From Halomicrobium urmianum (GTDB taxonomy: Archaea > Halobacteriota > Halobacteria > Halobacteriales > Haloarculaceae), in contig NZ_CP084090.1 of the NCBI RefSeq assembly GCF_020217425.1, forward strand, positions 434,001 to 498,000: 64,000 bases of DNA, written 5' to 3'. Numbering within the stretch: the first letter of the stretch is position 1; each line of letters begins with the position of its first letter. The translations under genes and the position numbers were made by a program. This document shows, in pieces, positions 42,370 to 51,778 of the stretch. The notes under the pieces were generated by a model. That model did no database searches, was not told where the DNA came from, and saw nothing but the letters and a program-made list of their open reading frames with translations.

Positions 42370-43242
42370 ATGAGCCGAGTCGACAGCCTGCAGGAGTGCG
42401 AGGACTGCGTCCCGCCGGCCGACGCGTTCTCCGTGGTCGCCGACGAGACGCGGCTGGCCATCCTGGAGGCGCTCTGGCAGCTCGAGACGCCCGCGCGGTT
42501 CACGGACGTCCACGACGAGGTGGGGCTGCGCGACAGTGCGCAGTTCAACTACCACCTCGGGAAGCTGACGGGCCAGTTCGTCCGCAAGCGCGAGGACGGC
42601 TACGAGCTTCGGACGGCCGGCGAGCGCGTCGTCCAGGCCATCCTCGCGGGCTCGTTCACGGAGCACCCGCGCCGGGAGTTCGAACTCGACGACCCCTGTA
42701 CGGAGTGCGGCGAGCCGCTGGCCGCGGAGTACGAGGACGAGACGCTGGCCATCTCGTGTCCGGCCTGCGGGCACGGCCACGGCGAGTACCCGTTCCCGCC
42801 GGGGGGATTCCACGAGCGCTCCGACGCGGAGGTGCTGGAGGCGTTCGACCAGCGCGTGCGCCACCTGCACTGCCTCGCGAAGGACGGCGTCTGCCCGGAG
42901 TGCAACGGCCGCATGGAGACGACCATCGCGCGGGAGGGCGACTGCTGTCTGGGGGCGCGCGTCCGGGCCGAGCACGTCTGCCGGCAGTGCCACCACGAAC
43001 TGTGCTCGGCCGTCGGCCTGGCCCTGCTGGACCAGTCCGACGTCGTGGCCTTCTGCGACGAGCAGGGCATCGCCCTCTCCGAGACGCCCTACTGGCGGTT
43101 CGAGTGGTGCGTCGACGACGACCCCGTCACCGTCGAGTCCGAGGACCCCTGGCGCCTGACGGTGGACGTCACCGCCGGCGACGAGCGGCTCCGGGTCACC
43201 GTCGACGGCGACCTCTCCGTCGTCGACACCGAGCGCGCGTAG
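42370..43242 (+). CDS. ArsR-like winged-helix transcription regulator with zinc ribbon (290 aa)
   Basis: The N-terminal ~85 residues form a winged HTH: DAFSVVADETRLAILEALW, TPARFTDVHDEVGLRDSAQF, NYHLGKLTGQFVRKREDGY. Then comes a zinc ribbon (CTECGEPL ... CPACGHGH), and further Cys pairs (CPECNGRM, CRQCHHELC) suggest a second ribbon, so metal or redox sensing is possible. The C-terminus is a beta-rich acidic domain (PYWRFEWCVDDDPVTV). This architecture recurs in haloarchaea (I believe as a DUF7351-type family). ATG 42370 is preferred to a GTG 21 bases upstream. Divergent from sod. Confidence 0.82.
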   Translation: MSRVDSLQECEDCVPPADAFSVVADETRLAILEALWQLETPARFTDVHDEVGLRDSAQFNYHLGKLTGQFVRKREDGYELRTAGERVVQAILAGSFTEHPRREFELDDPCTECGEPLAAEYEDETLAISCPACGHGHGEYPFPPGGFHERSDAEVLEAFDQRVRHLHCLAKDGVCPECNGRMETTIAREGDCCLGARVRAEHVCRQCHHELCSAVGLALLDQSDVVAFCDEQGIALSETPYWRFEWCVDDDPVTVESEDPWRLTVDVTAGDERLRVTVDGDLSVVDTERA

Positions 43243-43361
43243 CGCGCGGTTCTTCCTCGTCCTCACTCCCACCGGCCGGCTGTACATGCCGCTTTCCGCT
43301 TCCGGTCGCGCGCCGACCGACAGTCTCGCCGTCTCCCGATTCGTCTCAGGTCCGTTTCAGA

Positions 43362-43398
43362 AACGCGGTCCGGTAATCCGCGTTACATAAACGTAATT
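43362..43398 (+). promoter_or_regulatory. Inverted repeat and TATA-like promoter of the small membrane-protein gene
   Basis: AACGCGG (43362-43368) and CCGCGTT (43378-43384) form a 7-bp dyad directly followed by TTACATAAACGTAA, which contains a TATA-like ACATAAAC. This fits an operator next to the promoter for the gene starting at 43411 or 43441. Confidence 0.35.
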
Positions 43399-43440
43399 CA
43401 GATTATGATTATGGTGGCGGCGGCCCGTCGTCTAGACGTG

Positions 43441-43692
43441 ATGAACCGATCCGGTCCAGCGGTCGACGCGGCCGCGACGTACAGTCTCCGGCAGGTGGTC
43501 GCGGCGGCTGCACTGGTCTCCGGCGCGGCGGTCGGTGCCGTGCTGGCCGCGGCGAACCCGCTCGTCGCGCTAGGTGCGGCCGCCCTCGCCGTCGGCGTCC
43601 GCCGGACGCGCCGATTCGCCAGCCGGCGGCGCCACCCCGAGTGCCCCCGACGCGTGTGCGTTCCGCGGACGGCGGCCTGTCCCGAGTCCTGA
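43441..43692 (+). CDS. Small membrane protein, C-terminus possibly frameshifted (83 aa)
   Basis: A single hydrophobic hairpin is visible: LRQVVAAAALVSGAAVGAVLAAANPLVAL... given here as VVAAAALVSGAAVGAVLAA and PLVALGAAALAVGV, then basic RRTRRFA. After ~residue 60 the sequence becomes Arg/Pro/Cys-rich and unlike a haloarchaeal protein. In the next frame the DNA encodes a coherent acidic tail to a TAA at 43790 (see separate entry). In-frame alternative ATGs lie at 43405 and 43411; the latter would suit a leaderless transcript from the nearby TATA-like element. Function unknown. Confidence 0.5.
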   Translation: MNRSGPAVDAAATYSLRQVVAAAALVSGAAVGAVLAAANPLVALGAAALAVGVRRTRRFASRRRHPECPRRVCVPRTAACPES

Positions 43693-43790
43693 CGCCCGAT
43701 CCCGAGCGCGACGCGGCGACGTACGAGAGCGACGACGTCGTCGAGCACCTCGGGGGCCACTACGCCCAGGGCACGGCTAACGCACAGTAA
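43656..43790 (+). pseudogene. Acidic C-terminal coding segment in shifted frame, probable end of the preceding gene
   Basis: In the third plus frame, bases after ~43656 encode ADGGLSRVLTPDPERDAATY and ESDDVVEHLGGHYAQGTANAQ followed by TAA. This is typical haloarchaeal composition. No good start of its own exists (a GTG at 43656 is possible). With the preceding membrane segment it would form a ~115-residue protein if the frame shifted near 43620-43650. Either a real frameshift mutation or a sequence error is likely. Confidence 0.4.
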
Positions 43791-43879
43791 CCCCGTCGCC
43801 GGTCGGTTCCATATAGCGCTTTCTGGTTTACCACGTGAGAACCGGGAGCTTCAACTGCACCCGCGGAGAAGGCCCTCCC

Positions 43880-44044
43880 ATGGCCGTCGAGCGCTACTGT
43901 CCGCGTTGCGGCGAGGATCGGACGTTCTGGAAAGTCGCGAGCACGACGATGCACCTCGGCGAGAAGACCAAGTACCGCTGCGAGGAGTGCAACTACGGCT
44001 TCGTCCGCATCGACGACGTCGTCGACACCAGCGTCGAGGCCTGA
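43880..44044 (+). CDS. Zinc beta-ribbon protein (54 aa)
   Basis: A minimal zinc ribbon: ERYCPRCGEDRTFWK and KYRCEECNYGFVRID, with both CxxC pairs and the TTMHLGEKT linker. This is a compact haloarchaeal family that I know as a putative zinc beta-ribbon protein of unknown function (possibly DUF7838). ATG 43880 is chosen over an in-frame ATG 45 bases earlier; the shorter product begins right at the ribbon. It ends in front of a good T-run terminator. Confidence 0.85.
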   Translation: MAVERYCPRCGEDRTFWKVASTTMHLGEKTKYRCEECNYGFVRIDDVVDTSVEA

Positions 44045-44077
44045 GACGGTCTCCCTACTCCTCGATAGCTCTCGATA

Positions 44078-44097
44078 CCCCTCTTAGCAGGGGTTTT
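44078..44097 (+). terminator. Hairpin with T-run after the zinc-ribbon gene
   Basis: CCCCT (44078-44082), a 6-nt loop, AGGGG (44089-44093) and TTTT (44094-44097), 34 bp past the stop codon. It is the most canonical terminator-like signal in the window. Confidence 0.6.
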
Positions 44098-44123
44098 CGT
44101 CGGCCGGAACGGGTTCCCGAGCG

Positions 44124-44300
44124 ATGCCAGCCGAACCCGCCCCCTCCACCGGCGAGGAGCTGACGATGACCGTGGTGACCTACGCGGACGCACCCGACCG
44201 CTGTACGGTGTCGCCGCCCGGTCTGTCGGGCGACGCGCGGATGTCGACGTGGCTCAGCGTCGACCGGTCGAGCGTCGTCTCCCGCCGGGAGATGCGCTAG
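44124..44300 (+). CDS. Small haloarchaeal protein, DUF7511-like (58 aa)
   Basis: A short frame starting at ATG 44124 and ending in TAG. The core LTMTVVTYADAPDRCTVSPP and LSGDARMSTWLSVDRSSVVS matches a conserved haloarchaeal small-protein family I recall as DUF7511, in which a TVVxYxxxPDxCTxxPP motif is followed by TxWLSVD. It has no TM segment and no metal motif apart from a single Cys. It is easily missed because of its length. It precedes the response-regulator gene by 38 bp on the same strand. Function unknown. Confidence 0.7.
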   Translation: MPAEPAPSTGEELTMTVVTYADAPDRCTVSPPGLSGDARMSTWLSVDRSSVVSRREMR

Positions 44301-44338
44301 CCAAGAGATTTATCGCGGAGTGACCGTATACCGCCCTC

Positions 44339-44707
44339 ATGACCATCGAGGTGCTGATCGTCGACGAGGACCGGGACGTCCTCGAGGTGACCGAGGCGTT
44401 CCTCGGTCGCCACGACGATCTGGCGGTCGCGACAGAGACGGACCCCGAAGCGGCGCTTTCGGCCGTCAGGGACGGTGAGTACGACGCCGTCGTGAGCGAC
44501 CTGACGATGCCCGGCCTGGACGGGCTAGCGCTGTGCCGGGAGATTCGCGAGAGTCGGCCGGAACTGCCCTTCTTCCTCTTCACCGGCCGAGAGGAGAGCG
44601 ACATCGACGGCGACGTCGACCCCGTCACGGCGGTCGTCCGGAAGTCGACCGGGACCGACCAGTACGACGACCTCGCCGAGCGGATCCGCGCGGCGATCGG
44701 CGGTTGA
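44339..44707 (+). CDS. Stand-alone response regulator receiver protein (122 aa)
   Basis: A CheY-like domain with no output module. Acidic pocket EVLIVDEDRD, phospho-acceptor Asp in AVVSDLTMPGLDGL (~residue 55), Thr in FLFTGREES (~82) and Lys in AVVRKSTG (~102). All active-site residues are present. It is convergent with the frameshifted kinase gene that starts downstream on the other strand and may be its partner. Output is probably by protein-protein contact. Confidence 0.9.
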   Translation: MTIEVLIVDEDRDVLEVTEAFLGRHDDLAVATETDPEAALSAVRDGEYDAVVSDLTMPGLDGLALCREIRESRPELPFFLFTGREESDIDGDVDPVTAVVRKSTGTDQYDDLAERIRAAIGG

Positions 44708-44711
44708 ACGT

Positions 44712-46939
44712 CTAGGCGTCCGCTCGCGGCAGCGTCAGCGTCACGGTCGTTCCCCCGTCGCGGTCGAACTCGACGGTGCCGCCCATCGACGCCGTGGTCC
44801 ACTTGACCAGCCACAGCCCCAGCCCTCTGCTGTGTGTGAGCTGGGTTATCTCCGCGTCGCCGACGACGACGGCGAGCTCCCGGTCCGGGATGCCCGCGCC
44901 GTCGTCCGAGACGGACACCTCGACGGTCCGGTCGTCGGTCCGGACGCCGACCGCCACGGACGGGGCCTCGTTGTGCCGGACGGCGTTCTCCAGGAGCTCC
45001 CGCAGGGCCGTCCGCAGTCGCTCGTCGCCGGCCAGGGCGGTGTCGACGACGTCAGTCCGGACGTCGGCGCCGCTCGACGCCGAGAACTCCGCGGCGACGT
45101 CGGCGGCGACGTCCGCGACGTCGACCGGCTCGCGGTCGCCGGAGCGGACCGCGCGCTCGACCTCGCGGGCTCGCTCGCTCATCCGGACCAGCGACTCGGC
45201 GGTCCGTTCCAGCAGCCCGACGCGGTCGGCCGGCTCCCCGTCGAGCGCCTCCCGGAGGTAGTCGGCCACGCCGAGGACGACGGTCATGTCGTTGCGCAGG
45301 TTGTGCCGGAGGACCCGGTTGAGCACCTGAATGCGCCGCTCGCGCTCCCGCTGGTCGGAGATGTCCGTGTAGATGCCGAAGCCCCACCGTCCGCCGTCGC
45401 CGCGGTCGAAGGGGATCCCCCGGAACAGGAAGTCCCGGTAGCCGTCGTCGGTCCGGCGTCGGACCTCGGCGTGAACGATCTGGCCCTGCTCGGCCCGCCG
45501 GCCGAGGGCGCGGGCCGTCGCGCGGACGTCCTCGTCCGGCGGGAGGAGGAGGTCGTTGAGGTTCCGGTCCCGGATCGACGCCGCGTCGTAGCCGAACACG
45601 TCCTCGAAGGCGGGGTTGACCGACCGGACGCGCGGCCGGCCGTCGACGAACTCCGTCTCGACGACCGGGTCCGGCAGGCTGTCGAACAGGTACGAGAAGC
45701 GGTCCTGCTCGTCCCGGAGCCGCTCGCGCGCCCGGCGCAGGTCCGTCCGGTCGCGGACGACGCCGACGACGCCGTGACGGCCGCCCTCGTCGGGGAGCAG
45801 CGACAGGTCGATCTCCACGGGCAGGCGGTCGCCCTCGGCGGTCAGCAGGTCCGTCTCGACGGCGACGTCGTCCGCCTCGCCCCCGCGGAGCCGATCGATC
45901 GCGTCGTCGATCCCGTCGACGGCGTCGGCATCGGCGATCAGTGACCGCGGCGAGCGGGCCCGCAGGGACGGCCGGTCGTACCCGAGCCGGTCGGCCAGCG
46001 GGCGGGTCACGAGGTCGAACGCGCAGTCCTCGTCGAGGACGAACATCATGTCCCGGCCGTGCTCGACGACGGTCCGGTAGCGGCGCAGTTCCCGCTCGCG
46101 ATCGACGCGGTCCAGCGCGTCGGCCGCGTTCGCCGCCAGGATCTCCGCCATCGAGACGTCGGTCTCGTCGAAGGCGTCCGCCCGCTCGCTGCCGAGACAC
46201 AGCACCCCGTGTTCGCCGAGCGGGAGGTAGGCCGACGAGCGGTGGGGCCCGCGGTCGTCGTCGTCCGACCGCTCCTCGTGGTCCTCGATCACCAGCGTCT
46301 CGCCGGCCTGGAAGGCCTCGCCCGGTAGCCCCTCGTCGACCGCGTACGTGGGGCGTTCGGGCATCTCGTCGGCGACCGCGTCCGTCCTCGCGACCGGTTC
46401 CAGAGCGCCCGTCTCCGGGTCGTAGAGGCGGACCAGATTCCGCTCGAAGCCGAGGACGTCCTCGGCCGCGCGGCGACGATGTCGGCGACCTGCCGTGGTC
46501 TGTGGGCCAGCATGAGCGCCCGCGCCGTCTCCAGCAGCCCCGACAGCGGATCGTCGGGCTCGCCCGGACACTCCCCGGATTCGCCACCGTCCCGACCGGG
46601 ACAGGAGTCGTCTCCTGCCACGACGGCCCGGACGCGCTCTCCGGGATCGGTCGTCGACCGCGGGACGTACTCAGTGACCCCGTTGCGGGTGGCTCGCGCA
46701 GCCACAGTCCCGTCGGGCTCGTCGGTGCACAGGAGCGCCGGCAGTCCCGGACTGACCTCGCGGACGGTCCGGAGGACCTCCACCCACTCGGCCCCCGGAA
46801 GGGACGCCTCGATCACGGCGCAGTCCGCACCCGCGATCCGGTCGCGGACCTCGCCCGGTTCCGTCCGAGTCACGTCGAACTCGCCGCCGAGCCGGGGCCC
46901 GTCCGGAGAGCTGACGTGCACCACCACAGTACGCGACAT
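44712..46939 (-). pseudogene. Sensor histidine kinase (receiver-like, GAF, PAS, PAS, HisKA, HATPase) broken by a frameshift
   Basis: The minus-strand gene starts at ATG 46939 with a receiver-like domain lacking the phospho-Asp (CAVIEASLPGAEW), then continues LLETARALMLAHRPRQVADI before losing frame near 46466-46476. The -1 frame resumes exactly with AAEDVLGFERNLVRLY, a GAF domain, then two PAS domains (VVEHGRDMMFVLDEDCAFDL; FDSLPDPVVETEF), HisKA (VLNRVLRHNLRNDMTVV) and HATPase (ELLENAVRHNEAPSVAV, VSDDGAGIPDREL, GLGLWLVKW) to a stop at 44712. One missing base in the GC-only run at 46464-46472 explains it. It is either a recent pseudogene or a sequencing error; without the error the protein would be ~742 aa. 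Confidence 0.8.
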
Positions 46940-47006
46940 CGAGTCGGATTGCTAACTGACCTCCATCCGGAAATAAGGTCCGCTAATTATAGAAATTATA
47001 TCACGT

Positions 47007-47030
47007 CCTGCGTCCGGAGGCAGACGCAGG
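47007..47030 (-). terminator. Hairpin downstream of gcvPB
   Basis: CCTGCGTC (47007-47014) pairs perfectly with GACGCAGG (47023-47030). In the direction of gcvPB transcription it is followed by an AT-rich tract (TGATATAATTTCTATAATT). It lies 50 bp after the gcvPB stop, so it probably ends the glycine cleavage operon. Confidence 0.5.
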
Positions 47031-47079
47031 GAGAGAGGCAACCGCAAGCGACGAACTGCCGAGGACGAATCGCGGGGCG

Positions 47080-48501
47080 CTACTCCAGCGCGTGCCAGGA
47101 GAGTCGCGGCTCGCGGGCGGCGGCGACCTGATCGATCCGCCGGGCGGCCGTCGACTCGGGCGCGTCCGCCAGCGTCTCGTCGTCCTCGGCCGCGACGGCG
47201 TCGAACGCGTCGGCCAGTTGATCGAGCGTTCGCTTCGACTCGGCCTCCGTGGGCTCGGTCATCAGCGCCTCGGGGACGATCTCCGGCCACTTCGTCGTCG
47301 GCGGGTGGACGCCGTAGTCGAGCATGCGCTTGGCCACGTCGGCGGCGTCGCGGTCGCCCGCGCTGGCGACGAACTCGTGGTGGAACGGACCGAACGGTAC
47401 CTCGAAGTCGACCTGCTCGGCGAGGTAGTTGGCGTTCAGCACGGCCTTCGCGCTGGTGTCGCGCAGGCCCTCGTCGCCCAGTCGCGCGACGTAGCCGTAG
47501 GCCCGCAGCAGCACCTGCCAGTTGCCCTGGAACCCGTGGACCTTGCCGATGGAGCGCTCGGGCTCGGACAGTTCGTATCCGTCTTCGCCATCACGCTCCC
47601 GCACTTGCGGCGCCGGCAGGAACTCGGCCAGCTCCTCGGTCACGCCGATGGGGCCGGCGCCGGGGCCGCCGCCGCCGTGCGGCGTCGCGAACGTCTTGTG
47701 CAGGTTGAAGTGCATGACGTCGAAGCCCATGTCCCCGGGGCGAGCGCGGCCCAGCAGGGCGTTGAGGTTCGCGCCGTCGTAGTACAGCAGCCCGCCGGCG
47801 TCGTGGACGACGTCGGCGATCGCCTCGATGTCGCGCTCGAACAGGCCCAGCGTGTTGGGGTTAGTGAGCATCAGCGCGGCCGTCTCGTCGCCGACGGCGG
47901 CCTCCAGTGCGTCCAGGTCCATCCGCCCGTCGTCGTCGCTGGCCAGTTCGACGACGTCGTAGCCGGCCATCGCCGCGCTGGCGAAGTTGGTGCCGTGCGC
48001 GGAGTCGGGGACGATCACTTCACTACGTCCGTCGTCGCCGTTGGCCTCGTGGTAGGCCTTCGCGACGAGGATGCCGGCGAACTCGCCCGCGGCGCCGGCC
48101 GGCGGCTGGAGCGAGACGGCGTCCATCCCGCCGATCCGGCCCAGGTAGTCCTGCAGGCGGTGCATGACCGCCAGCGTTCCCTGCGCGGTCTCTTCGGGCC
48201 TGTCGGGGTGGAGCGCGGCCCGGGAGTCGCCCGCCAGCGCCTCCGTGAACTTCGGGTTGTACTTCATCGTGCAGGAGCCCAGCGGGAACGGGCCGCTGTC
48301 GACGCCGTAGTTCGTCTGCGAGAGCCGCGTGTAGTGGCGCGCCAGCTCCGGCTCCGAGAGGGCGGGTAGCTCCAGCGAGTCCCGCGTCAGATCGTCCGGC
48401 AGCGGGGAGTCGTCGGTCGACACCGCCGTGGTGTCTTTCTCCGAGAGCAGCGGTTCGTAGCGCTCCTCGTCGTCCGTCCAGCGCGCTTGCGAGTAGTGCA
48501 T
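47080..48501 (-). CDS. gcvPB: Glycine dehydrogenase (decarboxylating) subunit 2 (473 aa)
   Basis: The PLP-carrying half of the split P-protein, which decarboxylates glycine and passes aminomethyl to the H-protein. Key parts: YTRLSQTNYGVDSGPFPLGS near the start, the Schiff-base Lys in MHFNLHKTFATPHGGGGPGA, and SAHGTNFASAAMAGYDVV. Length ~475 is usual for the archaeal/Bacillus type. It starts one base after the gcvPA stop, so the two chains are made together. Last gene of gcvT-H-PA-PB. Confidence 0.96.
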   Translation of the reverse strand: MHYSQARWTDDEERYEPLLSEKDTTAVSTDDSPLPDDLTRDSLELPALSEPELARHYTRLSQTNYGVDSGPFPLGSCTMKYNPKFTEALAGDSRAALHPDRPEETAQGTLAVMHRLQDYLGRIGGMDAVSLQPPAGAAGEFAGILVAKAYHEANGDDGRSEVIVPDSAHGTNFASAAMAGYDVVELASDDDGRMDLDALEAAVGDETAALMLTNPNTLGLFERDIEAIADVVHDAGGLLYYDGANLNALLGRARPGDMGFDVMHFNLHKTFATPHGGGGPGAGPIGVTEELAEFLPAPQVRERDGEDGYELSEPERSIGKVHGFQGNWQVLLRAYGYVARLGDEGLRDTSAKAVLNANYLAEQVDFEVPFGPFHHEFVASAGDRDAADVAKRMLDYGVHPPTTKWPEIVPEALMTEPTEAESKRTLDQLADAFDAVAAEDDETLADAPESTAARRIDQVAAAREPRLSWHALE

Positions 48502-48502
48502 C

Positions 48503-49852
48503 TCAGGCCACCTCTTCGAACGCCGCGACGAGTCCGTCGGCGTCGTCGGCCGCCGTCTCCGTGACGCAGACCTGTACCTCGTGCTCTCCGACGGCGTGGA
48601 CCGCGTAGCCGGCCTCGGCGAGGTCCGCCCGGACGGCCTCGGCGGGCCGGTCGGTCCGGGCGACGAACTCGCGGAAGTGATGGCGGTCGTGGACCGGCGC
48701 GCGGACGCCGTCGACGGCGTCGAACCGCTCCGCCAGGTCGCGGGCCTCCGTCACGCAGGACTCCGCGAGGTCGAGCAGCCCGTCCGGTCCGAGCCAGGCG
48801 GCGTGAATCGCCGTCCGCAGGGCGAGCCAGGCCTGGTTCGTGCAGATGTTCGACGTGGCTCGCTCCCGGCGGATGTGCTGTTCCCGGGTCTGGAGCGTCA
48901 GCGTGTACGCCCGCCGGCCGCTGTCGTCCGCCGCGGCCCCGACCAGCCGGCCGGGGACCTGCCGGAGGTACTCCTCGCGGGTGACGAACAGGCCGTGGCC
49001 GGTGCCGTACGCCGCGGGGACGCCCAGCGTGTCCGCCTCGCCGACGACGACGTCCGCGCCCACGCTCGCGGGTTCCTCCAGCAGGGCGAGCGCGACGGGG
49101 TCGATCCCCAGGCAGAACAGCGCGTCGTAGTCGTCGGCCAGGTCGCCGATCTCCCCGAGGCGCTCCTCGATCGTCCCGCGGACGGTCGGGTTCTCGGCGT
49201 AGACCATCGCGACGTCGTCGTCCAGGGCCGCTTCGAGCCCCTCGACGTCGGCGTTGGCGTCGTCGGTGGGGTAGGTCTCGACCTGAACACCTGGGCCGTC
49301 GGCGTAGTTCTCCAGCACCGCGCGCTTGCCCTCGCGGAGGCGCTCCGGCACGAGGACGCGGTCGCCGGAGACCGAGCGAACGCGCTGGGAGAGCGTCGCC
49401 GCCTCGCCCAGCGCCGTCGCGGCGTCGTACATCGAGCAGTTGGCCACGTCCAGGCCCGTCAGTTCGACCAGCATCGACTGGTACTCGAACAGGGCCTGCA
49501 GGAAGCCCTGGGCGATTTCGGGCTGGTACTGGGTGTACGAGGTGAGGAACTCCGACCGACTGGCCAGGTCGTCGACGACCGCCGGCACGTAGTGGTCGTA
49601 GTGGCCGCGGCCGAGGAACTCCGTCAGGTCGTCGTTGCGGGACAGCAGCCCCTCGACGTGCCGGCGCGCTGCCCGCTCCGAGCGGGCCTCGATGCCGAGC
49701 TCGCCGTCGAACGCCACCGATTCGGGGACGTCGAACAGTTCGTCCTCGCTGTCGGCGCCGACGGCGGACAGCATCGCCGCCGTGGCCTCGGGGGTGTGCG
49801 GTGCGTACGGCGTGCCGCGGGACTCGCCCGCGGCGCGTGAGTGGTCCGTCAT
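48503..49852 (-). CDS. gcvPA: Glycine dehydrogenase (decarboxylating) subunit 1 (449 aa)
   Basis: N-terminal half of the split P-protein. Motifs: [32 protein letters not shown] shown as [40 protein letters not shown], and [18 protein letters not shown]. This half has no PLP Lys, as expected. ATG 49852 is used; the longer frame adds 14 non-conserved residues. A 101-bp gap separates it from gcvH. Confidence 0.96.
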   Translation of the reverse strand: MTDHSRAAGESRGTPYAPHTPEATAAMLSAVGADSEDELFDVPESVAFDGELGIEARSERAARRHVEGLLSRNDDLTEFLGRGHYDHYVPAVVDDLASRSEFLTSYTQYQPEIAQGFLQALFEYQSMLVELTGLDVANCSMYDAATALGEAATLSQRVRSVSGDRVLVPERLREGKRAVLENYADGPGVQVETYPTDDANADVEGLEAALDDDVAMVYAENPTVRGTIEERLGEIGDLADDYDALFCLGIDPVALALLEEPASVGADVVVGEADTLGVPAAYGTGHGLFVTREEYLRQVPGRLVGAAADDSGRRAYTLTLQTREQHIRRERATSNICTNQAWLALRTAIHAAWLGPDGLLDLAESCVTEARDLAERFDAVDGVRAPVHDRHHFREFVARTDRPAEAVRADLAEAGYAVHAVGEHEVQVCVTETAADDADGLVAAFEEVA

Positions 49853-49953
49853 GGTACCCGGGGGAAGATGGGCGAGAGTAGCCCACGGGCGCATATGAGC
49901 CTATCCTTCGGAGCGTCCCGGGTCGAGAGGCGACGAGCGCCGTACCGGCGTCG

Positions 49954-50337
49954 TCACTCGATCTGGTCGCGGTACGCCTCTGGCGAGAGCAACTCGTCCA
50001 GTTCGTCCTCGTCGGCCGGCTCGACCTCGACGAGCCATCCCTCGCCGTAGGGATCCTCGTTGAGCAGCTCCGGCTCGTTCTCCAGCGCCTCGTTGACGGC
50101 CGTCACCGTGCCCGAGATCGGGGCGTAGACGTCCGAGACGGCCTTGATCGACTCCACGACGCCGAAGTCCTCGTCCCTGCTCAGCTCGTCGCCCGCCGCC
50201 GGCAGCTCGACGAACACCACGTCGCCGAGCTCGTCCTGCGCGAAGTCGGAGACGCCGATCCTCGCCGCGCCGTCCTCGAGGCGGACCCACTCGTGGGACT
50301 CCAGGTACCGGCAGTCGTCGGGTACGTCGAAGCTCAT
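49954..50337 (-). CDS. gcvH: Glycine cleavage system H protein (127 aa)
   Basis: The lipoyl carrier of the system. Typical [20 protein letters not shown] at the N-terminus, [10 protein letters not shown], and the lipoylated Lys in [19 protein letters not shown] (~residue 63). Length 127 is standard. Its ATG overlaps the gcvT stop (ATGA), giving coupled translation. Lipoylation genes are not in the window. Confidence 0.97.
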   Translation of the reverse strand: MSFDVPDDCRYLESHEWVRLEDGAARIGVSDFAQDELGDVVFVELPAAGDELSRDEDFGVVESIKAVSDVYAPISGTVTAVNEALENEPELLNEDPYGEGWLVEVEPADEDELDELLSPEAYRDQIE

Positions 50338-51422
50338 CTGTTCAGAAAGGGCGGCACGCTCGTACGTGCTTTCTTCGGTTCGCCCCGGACGACCACGCGG
50401 ACGATCTCGTCGGGGGAGGTGTACTCGGACGGGAGGTAGGCCAGCGCGATCGGGTCGCCCAGCGTCGGGCTCATCGTCCCGCTCGTGACGTGGCCGAGAT
50501 GCTCGCCGTCCGGCGTCGTCACCTCGTATCCCTCGCGGGGAACGCCGCGGTCGATCAGTTCCAGCCCCACGAGCTCCTCGTCGGGCCCCTCCTCGTACTG
50601 CTGCTCCAGCGCGTCGCGGCCGACGAACTCCGTGTCGAGCTTCACGACGAAGTCGATCCCGGCCTCGTAGGGCGTCCGGGGCTCGTCCTCGGGGTCGAAG
50701 TCCTGTCCGGAGAGCAGGAAGCCCATCTCCAGGCGGAGGGTGTCGCGGGCGCCCAGCCCGCAGCGCTGGACGTCGAACGCGTCCCAGACCGCCCCCGTCT
50801 CGTTCCAGGGGACGAACAGCTCGAAGCCGGCCTCGCCGGTGTAGCCCGTGGTCGCGACCAGGGCGTCGACCCCGGCCACGGTGCCCTCGGTCACCTCGAA
50901 CCGGCCCATATCGTCGACGTCGAGGTCCGTCTCGTCGGCCAGCAGGTCCGGGGCGTCCGGTCCCTGCAGGGCGATCAGCCCGTACTCCGCGGTGCGGTTG
51001 TCGACGCTCACGTCGAAGCCCTGCTCGTCGGCGTACTCCTCCCAGCGGTCGACCGCCTCCTCGTCGTGGCCGGCGTTGGGGACGAGGAGGAACTCGCCGT
51101 CGGTCGCCTCGGGGAGGCGGTAGACGACGGTGTCGTCGAGCATGACCCCGTCCTCGCGAGTGGCGGCCGCGTAGTGGGCCTCGCCCGGGTCGAGCGCGGT
51201 CGCGTCGTTGGTGGTCAGCCGCTGGGTCAGCCGCTCGGCGTCAGCCCCAGAAATGACCACTTCGCCCATGTGCGAGACGTCGAATCGGCCGCACGCCTCG
51301 CGGACGGCGGCGTGCTCGGTCCGGATCGAGTCGAACTCCACCGGCATGTCCCAGCCGCCGAAGTCCGTGAACGTCGCCCCGGCCGCGTCGTGCGCGGCGT
51401 GGAGCGGTGTCTCTCTACTCAT
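50334..51422 (-). CDS. gcvT: Aminomethyltransferase, glycine cleavage T protein (362 aa)
   Basis: Transfers the methylene group from the H-protein aminomethyl arm to tetrahydrofolate and releases ammonia. Motifs: [20 protein letters not shown] at the N-terminus, [38 protein letters not shown] (folate site) and [18 protein letters not shown] at the C-terminus. ATG 51422 is chosen because it directly precedes the conserved start; the open frame reaches 89 codons further, with non-haloarchaeal composition. First gene of the operon. Confidence 0.95.
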   Translation of the reverse strand: MSRETPLHAAHDAAGATFTDFGGWDMPVEFDSIRTEHAAVREACGRFDVSHMGEVVISGADAERLTQRLTTNDATALDPGEAHYAAATREDGVMLDDTVVYRLPEATDGEFLLVPNAGHDEEAVDRWEEYADEQGFDVSVDNRTAEYGLIALQGPDAPDLLADETDLDVDDMGRFEVTEGTVAGVDALVATTGYTGEAGFELFVPWNETGAVWDAFDVQRCGLGARDTLRLEMGFLLSGQDFDPEDEPRTPYEAGIDFVVKLDTEFVGRDALEQQYEEGPDEELVGLELIDRGVPREGYEVTTPDGEHLGHVTSGTMSPTLGDPIALAYLPSEYTSPDEIVRVVVRGEPKKARTSVPPFLNR

Positions 51423-51629
51423 ACGGCCTCTGACGCCCGGACGCGCCTTAGTGTTGCTCACCGAGTGGCGTATCGAGCCACGCTCTGTCGACGCCGTAAA
51501 CCACCAATTGCTATACCAAATACCTGCCAGTCGGTCCGGGCCGTGCACAGACTCGGTCGCATCTGTGGGCCGTCTCGGCTGCGATATCGGCAGATACGCT
51601 GACTGTCGCGCGTGCGCGCGATAGTACCC

Positions 51630-51778
51630 ATGCGTTTGCTGTCGGCGCTGTCCGATCTGAACCGCGACTCGCCGCGCCCGCTGTAGCACCTCGACGACGA
51701 ATCCGAGTCCGAGACAGCGGCCGAGTACGTCGAAGCGTTGCGGGGCGACGTCTCTGATCGGCCGCTGCAGAAATCGAT
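51630..51778 (+). pseudogene. Possible degraded gene fragment in the gcvT/oxidoreductase gap
   Basis: The 357-bp gap between gcvT and the oxidoreductase gene holds no intact gene. From ATG 51630 one frame reads MRLLSALSDLNRDSPRPL, a TAG, then HLDDESESETAAEYVEALRG and DVSDRPLQ, which has haloarchaeal acidic composition across the stop. It may be the remnant of a short protein gene; evidence is composition only. Confidence 0.25.

Noticed and set aside
51423-51629. Glycine riboswitch before gcvT
   Set aside because: No conserved glycine-aptamer core or tandem aptamer layout is visible, and such riboswitches are not expected in haloarchaea.
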